Assembly (NCBI GenBank): GCA_034676125.1
Contig: JAUCCO010000148.1
Location: 1-8,441 of the forward strand
Direction of reading: 5' to 3'
Source: UBA6183 sp034676125
GTDB taxonomy: Bacteria; Bacteroidota; Bacteroidia; UKL13-3
DNA: 8,441 nt
The number at the start of each line of letters is the position of its first letter. Position 1 is the first letter of the stretch. The notes under the pieces are model-generated. The model saw only the letters and a list, made by a program, of their open reading frames with translations. It was not told the DNA's origin and searched no databases. Both the position numbers and the translations under genes were made by a program. Positions 1 to 5,833 of this stretch are shown here, one piece after another.

Positions 1-2334
1 GTCAATCTCTTCATCTGTTAAGGTTTTTTCTATGTTTTGTAGGATAAAACTTATTGCGTACGATTTTTTGCCAGCAGCAATTTTATCGCCTTCGTACACA
101 TCAAACACATTTATTTCTTTTAGTAATTGTTGCTCGGTTTTGCGTGCAAGTTTTTCAATTTCGGCATAAGTAGTTTTTGCATCTAACACCAAAGCTAAAT
201 CTCTGCGAACAGCTGGAAATGATGATATGGCTTGAAGTTTTAGCGAATTACCAATACTTAAGGCGCATACATTATCCCAATTAAAATCGGCAAACCAAAC
301 CTCGTTTGTTAAATCAAATTGTTTGCGTGTTTTTGCATCAACCCCACCAAAAGTAACCAAGGTTTTTTGTTGTGAGGTAATGCTGGTTTGATTTAGTAAA
401 GTTCCGTTGCTATCTATACTAATATCTACTTTTTTAATACCTGCTTTTTTTAGCAAATTAATTAGTAATGATTTTACGGTAAAGTAAGTATTCTCTTTAG
501 CAGCACCGTGCCAGCTTTCGCCTTGTTTTTTACCATTGATAAATAAACTTAAATGCGTGGTTTCTTTATAATCATCAGCGCTTTTTTGATACGTTTTTCC
601 AAACTCATACAAGTGCATATCAGCAGCTTTTCTGTTGTGGTTATATTGCAATACTTCTAATCCGTTGTACAACATTCCTAAGCGCATAATATTTAAATCG
701 CTACTTAATGGATTTAATAATTTAACCGCATTTTGTAAGTCTGCTTCGTTGTAATAAGCACTTTTTGTTATGCTATTATTTAGCATTTCGTTAAAGCCAT
801 TATCAGTTAAATAATCACTTAACTTATTGCGCAATGCAAACTGTGCATTCTCTGCACTATTACCAACTGAAGAAGTTACACGTGTAGGAATTTCGATTTT
901 ATTTAAACCATAAATACGCAATACTTCTTCGGCCACATCGGCATGTCTTGTAACATCAGTTCGGTATGCTGGTACATCAATAATTAAGGTCTCGGTTGTT
1001 TCATTAATTATGGTAAAATCAAGTGCTAATAAAATGCGTTTAATTTCGGTTACTTCAATAGTTTGGCCAATTAATCTCGTAAATTTAGCTAAGTTAAAAT
1101 CAACCCTAACCAACTTTACCGGGTTTGGATAAACATCAACCACCGCACTACTAACTTCTCCACCCGCAACTTCTTGAATCAACTCAACTGCACGTGCCAA
1201 TGCTTTAATGGTAATTTCTACATCGGTTCCGCGTTCGTATCTAAAACTTGCATCAGTATTTAATCCGTGGTGTTTGGCTGTTTTGCGCACCGAAGCCGGA
1301 TTAAAAGTAGCACTTTCAATAAATATTTCTGTGGTATTGGCACTAACTCCACTGTGTAAACCTCCGTAAACACCCGCAATTGCAACTGGTTTTTCACCAT
1401 CACAAATCATACACTCGTTGCCTGTTAGGGTGCGTTCTACTTTATCTAAAGTTATAAATTTTGAACCAGCATTTGCCTTCTTTACCATAATAGCATTATT
1501 GGCCAAAGTTGCTGCATCAAAAGCATGTAACGGCTGACCTAAATCGTGCATTACATAATTGGTAACATCTACAATATTATTAATGGGCGAAATGCCAATT
1601 ACACGCAAACGATTTTGCAACCATGCTGGAGATTCTTTAACAGTAATTCCGCTTACACTTACACCGCTGTATCTTACACAATCTGTATCTTGAATAGTTA
1701 CGGTTATTTTGTTTGATTTTATTTGTGGTAATGTAAAATCAGAAGTTTTTATATTGATATTCGTAACTGCGCGTAAATCTCTTGCTACACCTAAATGCGA
1801 AGCAGCATCACCACGATTTGCAGTTAAGCCAATTTCAATTAAATAATCACTATAGTTTTCGAAATATTTTGTAGCAGGTCTTCCTATTTTATAATCGTTT
1901 GGCAATACCAAAATTCCATCATGACTTTCGCCTAAACCTAATTCGTCTTCGGCACAAATCATTCCTTCACTTACTTCGCCTCTTATTTTCGATTTTTTTA
2001 TTTCAAATGGATCTCCTTTTGTGGGATGAACCGTGCAGCCTACCGTGGCTACTAAAACTTTTTGTCCGGCTGCTACATTTGGTGCACCACATACAATATT
2101 TAATAGCTCGGGCGCACCTATATCAACAGTTGTAACACTTAATTTATCGGCATTAGGATGTTTGATACAAGTTTTTACTTCTCCAACTACAATTCCTGCT
2201 AATCCACCTTTAATGCTATTGTAAAGTTCAATACCTTCTACTTCTAACCCTGTATCTGTTAATAGTTCGTCTATTTTTTGCGGAGTAAGGTTCGTTTCTA
2301 TAATTGTATTTAACCAGTTGTATGATATTTTCAT
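1..2334 (-). CDS. pheT: Phenylalanine--tRNA ligase beta subunit, 3' end cut by window edge
   Basis: This subunit pairs with PheS in the cytoplasmic (alpha-beta)2 enzyme that charges tRNA-Phe. I translated the reverse strand from the ATG at 2334 and found 778 codons with no stop up to the left edge. The N-terminus reads MKISYNWLNTII. A tRNA-binding OB-fold follows from about residue 40 (GEVKTCIKHPNADKL, starting at G51), then the B3/4 domain (including NTDASFRYERG). The B5 domain carries the expected magnesium ligands D460, D466, E469 and E470 in YRTD...ADVAEEVLRIYG. A C-terminal FDX-ACB anticodon-binding domain (SFPAVRRDLALVLD onward) is nearly complete. The last visible residues, KTLTDEEID, normally lie some 20-30 residues from the end, so the full protein should be about 800 residues, the usual length. 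I see no frameshift. pheS is not in the window. Identity is certain; only the stop is unseen. Confidence 0.97.
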   Translation of the reverse strand, partial: MKISYNWLNTIIETNLTPQKIDELLTDTGLEVEGIELYNSIKGGLAGIVVGEVKTCIKHPNADKLSVTTVDIGAPELLNIVCGAPNVAAGQKVLVATVGCTVHPTKGDPFEIKKSKIRGEVSEGMICAEDELGLGESHDGILVLPNDYKIGRPATKYFENYSDYLIEIGLTANRGDAASHLGVARDLRAVTNINIKTSDFTLPQIKSNKITVTIQDTDCVRYSGVSVSGITVKESPAWLQNRLRVIGISPINNIVDVTNYVMHDLGQPLHAFDAATLANNAIMVKKANAGSKFITLDKVERTLTGNECMICDGEKPVAIAGVYGGLHSGVSANTTEIFIESATFNPASVRKTAKHHGLNTDASFRYERGTDVEITIKALARAVELIQEVAGGEVSSAVVDVYPNPVKLVRVDFNLAKFTRLIGQTIEVTEIKRILLALDFTIINETTETLIIDVPAYRTDVTRHADVAEEVLRIYGLNKIEIPTRVTSSVGNSAENAQFALRNKLSDYLTDNGFNEMLNNSITKSAYYNEADLQNAVKLLNPLSSDLNIMRLGMLYNGLEVLQYNHNRKAADMHLYEFGKTYQKSADDYKETTHLSLFINGKKQGESWHGAAKENTYFTVKSLLINLLKKAGIKKVDISIDSNGTLLNQTSITSQQKTLVTFGGVDAKTRKQFDLTNEVWFADFNWDNVCALSIGNSLKLQAISSFPAVRRDLALVLDAKTTYAEIEKLARKTEQQLLKEINVFDVYEGDKIAAGKKSYAISFILQNIEKTLTDEEID

Positions 2335-2353
2335 GTGATAATCGAGTTATGCT

Positions 2354-2367
2354 ATGCCAAACGGCAT
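2354..2367. repeat. Perfect 5-bp inverted repeat in the pheT leader
   Basis: ATGCC-AAAC-GGCAT is a perfect 5-bp stem with a 4-base loop, lying between the candidate pheT promoter and the pheT start codon. On the plus strand it runs into six T residues (2367-2372), so it resembles a very short terminator in that direction, although no plus-strand gene ends here. On the minus strand it would fold at the 5' end of the pheT mRNA. Confidence 0.4.
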
Positions 2368-2379
2368 TTTTTAAGTTTG

Positions 2380-2409
2380 CGAAAATAAGCTTTTACAGCA
2401 CAGCCACAA
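2380..2409 (-). promoter_or_regulatory. Candidate pheT promoter
   Basis: Read on the minus strand, TTG (2409-2407) is followed after 19 bases by TATTTTCG (2387-2380), a 7-of-8 match to the Bacteroidota -7 element TAnnTTTG. Spacing fits the known range. Transcription would begin near 2374, giving a leader of about 40 bases. This is a motif match only. Confidence 0.45.
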
Positions 2410-2444
2410 GGGAGTTTTTTATGTGTGTAGTTGTTTTGGTTTGA

Positions 2445-2481
2445 TTGCGCTGATAAATACCAAGATTGTAGATTTATCTAC
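2445..2481 (+). promoter_or_regulatory. Candidate promoter with overlapping palindrome, upstream of the CoA-binding gene
   Basis: TTG (2445-2447) is followed after 21 bases by TAGATTTA (2469-2476), one base short of TAnnTTTG. The -7 element sits inside a perfect palindrome, GTAGAT-TT-ATCTAC (2468-2481), which has the geometry of a repressor operator. The promoter is a weak match; the palindrome is exact. A regulator cannot be named. Confidence 0.35.
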
Positions 2482-2557
2482 TTAAATGTGCATATCTTAA
2501 CTAATTAACTTTTATTAAATGATGGTTTTTAACTGTTATTTTGCTAAAAATATTGTT

Positions 2558-2917
2558 ATGCCAAAAACTACACTTGTATTAGGGGCAACACCCAACCCCG
2601 AAAGATATGCTTATAAGGCTACCGAAATGCTGCTAAAATTTGGACATCCTGTTGTATTATATGGCATTAAAACGGGTATAATTGCAGGAATTCCCATACA
2701 AACAGAGGCGCCACAGCAGCACGTAGGAACAGTAACGCTTTATGTTGGGCCTAAAAATCAACCACCCTATTACGATTATATTATTGGTTTAAAACCTACA
2801 AGAGTAATATTTAATCCAGGAACCGAAAATGAAGAGTTTGAAAATATGTTAAAACTTCATAACATTGAGCCAGTAATTGCTTGTACATTAGTTATGCTTT
2901 CTACAGGCCAATATTAA
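2558..2917 (+). CDS. CoA-binding domain protein (YccU-like)
   Basis: This is a 119-residue protein consisting of a single Rossmann-type CoA_binding_2 domain. The nucleotide-binding loop is visible near the N-terminus (VLGATPNPERYA, residues 7-18), followed by the alpha-helix/beta-strand unit LLKFGHPVVLYGIK. A second conserved segment, FNPGTENEEFE (85-95), and the ending ACTLVML are characteristic of this family. Such proteins bind CoA in vitro, but no cellular role is settled. I start it at the ATG at 2558 because MPKTTLVLGA matches the family N-terminus and gives the usual ~120 residues. An in-frame ATG pair at 2519 would add 13 residues (MMVFNCYF...) with no family counterpart. The TPR lipoprotein follows 34 bases downstream on the same strand and may be co-transcribed. 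Family assignment is firm; function is unknown. Confidence 0.88.
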   Translation: MPKTTLVLGATPNPERYAYKATEMLLKFGHPVVLYGIKTGIIAGIPIQTEAPQQHVGTVTLYVGPKNQPPYYDYIIGLKPTRVIFNPGTENEEFENMLKLHNIEPVIACTLVMLSTGQY

Positions 2918-2951
2918 AAACATCAAACCAAATAAATTTAGAGAGAATAAA

Positions 2952-3494
2952 ATGAAAAAAAGTATACAATTTGTAGTAGTAATAATGGCCTTAGTTACCA
3001 TAGCTTGTCAATCGCCAAAAGAGAAAGCCTTAAAAGAAATTGATGCTTTACAAGTGCAAGACAGTGTGTTTAGCATAGAAAACATGGCAAAAGAAAAAGA
3101 TGCTTATTTGGCATTTGCCGATAAATATCCGGATGATGAACGTAGTCCTGAATTTTTATTTAAAGCGGGTCAAAGCCTTGGTGCAATTGCTTCGCAAGGT
3201 AAAGATGTAAAACAGCATGAAGAAGCTATTGCAGTTTTTAAACGTTTACAAGATAATTATCCTAAACACCATTATGCTGAAGAGGCACTGTTTTTAACAG
3301 GATTTATTTACGAAAATCATATTGGTGATTTAGAAAAAGCTAAAGCTACTTATCAAGAGTTTATTAATAAATATCCTAATAGCGAGTTGGCCGAAGATGC
3401 AAGAATTACCATACAGAACCTAGGTTTGCCTGCTGAAGAAATATTGAAAAATGCACAGAAAAATAATGCATTAGATAGTAGTTTAGTGAACTAA
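2952..3494 (+). CDS. TPR-repeat lipoprotein
   Basis: This is a 180-residue exported protein of unassigned function. The N-terminus is a lipoprotein signal peptide: MKKS, a hydrophobic core (FVVVIMALVTIA), then Cys19 as the lipidation site. The -3 residue is T16, slightly off the usual lipobox. The residues after Cys19 (QSPKEKA) lack the acidic run that sends Bacteroidota lipoproteins to the cell surface, so I infer it faces the periplasm. The mature part is helical with TPR-like units: DAYLAFADKYPDDERSP (50-66), then two clearer repeats, EEAIAVFKRLQDNYP (90-104) and KAKATYQEFINKYP (129-142), each followed by an A-E-E/D-A helix. This resembles TPR_6 repeats of BamD and YbgF (CpoB) type scaffolds, but it is shorter than either and I do not assign it to them. 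It ends 3 bases from the convergent cdaA gene. Confidence 0.82.
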   Translation: MKKSIQFVVVIMALVTIACQSPKEKALKEIDALQVQDSVFSIENMAKEKDAYLAFADKYPDDERSPEFLFKAGQSLGAIASQGKDVKQHEEAIAVFKRLQDNYPKHHYAEEALFLTGFIYENHIGDLEKAKATYQEFINKYPNSELAEDARITIQNLGLPAEEILKNAQKNNALDSSLVN

Positions 3495-3497
3495 GAG

Positions 3498-4313
3498 TTA
3501 GTTGTTTTCTGTTGTATCTACAGTAAACTCTTGATTTAATAAATTAATTATTTCTTTACGCGACAGGTTTTCTAAAATTTGTCCTTGCCTTGCTATTGAT
3601 ATGTTTCCACGTTCTTCACTAACTACTAAAGCTATCGCATCTGCATGTTCTGTAATACCAATTGCAGCTAAATGTCGTAACCCAAATTTACTTTGATGTA
3701 TAGGGTTTTCGCTAACCGGTAAAACTGAGTTTGCCACTTTAATTTTATTGTTAACTATTATTACAGCACCATCGTGTAAAGGGCTGTTTTTGTTAAAAAT
3801 ACTCAATAATAATTTTTTGTTTATATGTGCATCAAGCATTTCTCCGCTATCTCCAATAAACTTCATTTCGCTTGTTTTAGGGAAAATAATTAATGCTCCT
3901 GTATAGCTTCTAGCCATAATTTCACATGCATCAATAATATCATCATAATTGGTGTTAATGTGTTTTTCTACAGTCCAATTCCAAGGTAAAAATCTAAAAA
4001 CAGAACGGTTATTATTAACCAATCGTCCTCTGCCTATCAACAATAAAAATTTTCTAATTTCTTGTTGAAATACAATTAAAATAGCTAAAAAACCTACTTT
4101 GGTAAACTCGCCCAAAACGTTTTCCATTAGGGGCATTTTCAAAAATCTCACCACTATCCAAGCTATATAAATGGTAAGTAAACCTACCATCATATTAAAT
4201 GCCAAGCTACCTTTTAACATGCTATACAATTTGTATAACACCGCTATTAATAACAATATGTCTATTACATTTACAATAGTAATAGGGTAGTTATAAAATT
4301 TAAATATTTCCAT
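3498..4313 (-). CDS. cdaA: Membrane diadenylate cyclase (CdaA/DacA family)
   Basis: This enzyme condenses two ATP molecules into the second messenger c-di-AMP at the inner membrane. The 271 residues have the standard CdaA layout. Three N-terminal membrane segments lie at about 12-33, 37-57 and 73-93, the last ending in VFQQEIRKFLLLIG. The cytoplasmic DAC domain spans about 120-245. The catalytic motif is intact: SPLHDGAVII, with D181-G182-A183. The second motif, normally RHR in GLRHRAA, reads GLRHLAA here (R213-H214-L215), while the flanking sequence GITE..DAIALVVSEERGNIS is normal. L215 is encoded by TTA, two changes away from any CGN arginine codon, so a single sequencing error is unlikely. 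Its ATG lies inside folP with a 14-base overlap, so it is translated from the folP transcript. No cdaR or glmM, the usual Firmicutes partners, is nearby. The family call is firm; full activity is less certain. Confidence 0.93.
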   Translation of the reverse strand: MEIFKFYNYPITIVNVIDILLLIAVLYKLYSMLKGSLAFNMMVGLLTIYIAWIVVRFLKMPLMENVLGEFTKVGFLAILIVFQQEIRKFLLLIGRGRLVNNNRSVFRFLPWNWTVEKHINTNYDDIIDACEIMARSYTGALIIFPKTSEMKFIGDSGEMLDAHINKKLLLSIFNKNSPLHDGAVIIVNNKIKVANSVLPVSENPIHQSKFGLRHLAAIGITEHADAIALVVSEERGNISIARQGQILENLSRKEIINLLNQEFTVDTTENN

Positions 4314-5169
4314 AAGTTGCTTTTACAAGGTTAATACATTCTACGGCTTCTTTAACATCGTGCACACGTAAAATTTTTGCTCCTTTAATTAAAGCAATTG
4401 TATTTGCAATGGAGGTTCCGTTTAATGCTTCTTGTGCATTGGTGTTGGTAATATTTTGAATCATTTTTTTGCGCGAAACACCAACCAATACGGGTAATCC
4501 TATAGCACACAAATCATATAAATAATTTAAAAGTTCATAGTTTTGTTCAAGTGTTTTTGCAAATCCAAAACCTGGGTCAATTATCAAATCTACAATACCA
4601 GCTTGTTTTGCAGCGGCTATACGTTGGTTAAAATATTCCATTACCTCTACTGTTACATTATCGTATTGGGTAAGTTTATTCATGGTTTGCGGTGTGCCAC
4701 GTTTGTGCATCATAATATAAGGCACATTTTTAAAAGCGGCTACAGTTGGTAACATTTCAGGATCATCTTCGCCACTACTAATATCATTTACAATACTTGC
4801 ACCCGCATTTACAGCTTGCTTGGCCACTTCGGCTCTAAATGTATCAATAGATATAATTGCATTGGGCAAATGTTTTTGAATATGGCTAATGGCTGGTAAA
4901 ACCCTGCTTAGTTCTTCTGCTAAAGTAACTTCTGCTGCGCCAGGTCGGGTGCTATATCCTCCAACATCAATTATAGCTGCACCTTCATTTATCATAAGCT
5001 GTGCTTTTGCTAAAATTTCATCCAGTTGCGCTATTCTGCTACCTTCATAAAAACTATCGGGAGTAATATTTAAAATGCCCATAACAATTGGTTGATTTAA
5101 AACCAGCAGTTTACCACCACAATTAAGGGTTATTTTTGCATTTGGAGTTTGTAATTTGGGTATGTCCAT
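4300..5169 (-). CDS. folP: Dihydropteroate synthase
   Basis: This cytoplasmic TIM-barrel enzyme joins p-aminobenzoate to 6-hydroxymethyl-dihydropterin diphosphate in folate synthesis and is the sulfonamide target. At 289 residues it has normal length. All signature elements are present in order: MGILNITPDSFYEGS (30-44, loop 1), DVGGYSTRPGA (68-78, loop 2), SIDTFR (107-112), NDISSG (128-133), MMHKRGTPQTM (153-163), IDPGFGFAKTLEQN (197-210, with pterin-binding D198 and K205), GVSRKK (230-235) and RVHDVKEA (268-275). No key residue is missing, and nothing obvious in the sequence suggests a sulfonamide-resistant form. The ATG at 5169 leaves a ~29-residue N-terminal extension ahead of the first motif, typical of the family. 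The 3' end overlaps cdaA by 14 bases. A candidate promoter lies just upstream (5218-5187). Confidence 0.97.
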   Translation of the reverse strand: MDIPKLQTPNAKITLNCGGKLLVLNQPIVMGILNITPDSFYEGSRIAQLDEILAKAQLMINEGAAIIDVGGYSTRPGAAEVTLAEELSRVLPAISHIQKHLPNAIISIDTFRAEVAKQAVNAGASIVNDISSGEDDPEMLPTVAAFKNVPYIMMHKRGTPQTMNKLTQYDNVTVEVMEYFNQRIAAAKQAGIVDLIIDPGFGFAKTLEQNYELLNYLYDLCAIGLPVLVGVSRKKMIQNITNTNAQEALNGTSIANTIALIKGAKILRVHDVKEAVECINLVKATYGNI

Positions 5170-5177
5170 TATTTTTG
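5148..5177 (+). promoter_or_regulatory. Candidate promoter of the DUF1599 gene, overlapping the folP start codon
   Basis: TTTG (5148-5151) is followed after 18 bases by TATTTTTG (5170-5177), a perfect match to TAnnTTTG. The -7 element abuts the folP start codon (5167-5169) and the upstream element is inside folP. Transcription would begin near 5183. This excludes the GTG at 5179 as the start of the gene and favours the TTG at 5206. Confidence 0.5.
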
Positions 5178-5186
5178 TGTGCTTTA

Positions 5187-5218
5187 CAAATTAAACATTA
5201 CCATTTTGATAAATCAAA
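5187..5218 (-). promoter_or_regulatory. Candidate folP-cdaA promoter
   Basis: On the minus strand, TTTG (5218-5215) is followed after 20 bases by TTAATTTG (5194-5187), a 7-of-8 match to TAnnTTTG with ideal spacing. Transcription would begin near 5180, about 10 bases before the folP ATG. It overlaps the start of the divergent DUF1599 gene and points toward that gene's own promoter. Confidence 0.45.
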
Positions 5219-5754
5219 CATCAACCCAATACGATACGATAATAAATAAATGTCGCCACATATTTTTAAGCAAAAGTAAAGACTATGGCACATCTTGGCG
5301 CGTAATGCGATTAAGTTCCATTGCCGATCAAATTTTTATTAAGGCGCAACGTATTCGCACTATCGAAGAAAAAGGTAACCAACAAATTGATGAAGGTGCC
5401 GAAAGTGAGTTTATGGGTATTATAAATTATTGTGTAATTGGGTTGATACAAATGGAGTTGAAAAACGAAACCAATTTAGAAGTTGAAATAAACACTTTAA
5501 CCCAATTGTATGATAAACACGTGCAAGAAACCAAAGCATTGATGATGCAAAAAAATCATGATTATGGCGAAGCATGGCGCGATATGTTGGTAAGTACATT
5601 TACAGATATGATATTAATGCGGTTGTTGCGTATCCGACAAATACAAAACACCAATGGGCAAACCATTATGAGCGAAGGTATTGATGCAAATTTGCAAGAT
5701 ATGATTAACTACAGTGTGTTTGCATTAATACATTTAACAGATAGGGTTAAGTAA
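5206..5754 (+). CDS. DUF1599 tandem-domain protein
   Basis: This is a protein of 182 residues (from the TTG at 5206) built of two copies of one helical domain. Copy 1 includes KDYGTSWR (25-32) and GIINYCVIGLIQ (71-82). Copy 2 includes HDYGEAWR (118-125) and DMINYSVFALIH (165-176). The conserved D-Y-G-x-x-W-R, a D about ten residues after the W, R-I-R, E-G and I-N-Y recur at an offset of 93-94 residues. This matches DUF1599, a family common in Bacteroidota and also found in phages, which as I recall is linked to nucleotide modification; no reaction is established. No ATG is in frame near the 5' end. The reading frame continues upstream to a GTG at 5179 (191 residues), but the family N-terminus (about N-x-T-S-x-Q-Y-D) aligns with the TTG start. 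The BT_3928-like gene follows after 79 bases with its own promoter. Confidence 0.88.
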   Translation: MINQTSTQYDTIINKCRHIFLSKSKDYGTSWRVMRLSSIADQIFIKAQRIRTIEEKGNQQIDEGAESEFMGIINYCVIGLIQMELKNETNLEVEINTLTQLYDKHVQETKALMMQKNHDYGEAWRDMLVSTFTDMILMRLLRIRQIQNTNGQTIMSEGIDANLQDMINYSVFALIHLTDRVK

Positions 5755-5776
5755 AACTTATTAAGTAAAAACTAAG

Positions 5777-5806
5777 TTTATTAGCACATGGTTTTAGATA
5801 ACTTTG
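5777..5806 (+). promoter_or_regulatory. Candidate promoter of the BT_3928-like gene
   Basis: TTTA (5777-5780) is followed after 18 bases by TAACTTTG (5799-5806), a perfect TAnnTTTG element. Transcription would start near 5812, leaving a ~22-base A/T-rich leader before the ATG at 5834. The upstream element matches 3 of 4 bases. Confidence 0.5.
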
Positions 5807-5833
5807 TGCGTTAAATTTTTAAACAATTAGTAT

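Noticed and set aside
1899..2224. Two overlapping plus-strand reading frames of 78 and 63 codons
   Set aside because: They lie antisense within the well-conserved tRNA-binding part of pheT, show no domain or start signal, and are low-complexity translations of the opposite strand.
2372..2379. TAAGTTTG on the plus strand as a promoter for the CoA-binding gene
   Set aside because: No TTG lies at a suitable distance upstream and it would leave a ~135-base leader; it more likely reflects chance.
2519..2557. Upstream in-frame ATG start for the CoA-binding protein
   Set aside because: The 13 extra residues have no counterpart in the family, whose proteins begin just before the VLGA nucleotide-binding loop.
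4543..4752. Plus-strand reading frame of 69 codons
   Set aside because: It is antisense to the conserved core of folP and has no recognisable features.
5754..5779. AAACTTA...TAAGTTT inverted repeat as a terminator of the DUF1599 gene
   Set aside because: The stem is 7 bp and AT-rich with a 12-base loop and no T-run after it; it also overlaps the upstream element of the next promoter.
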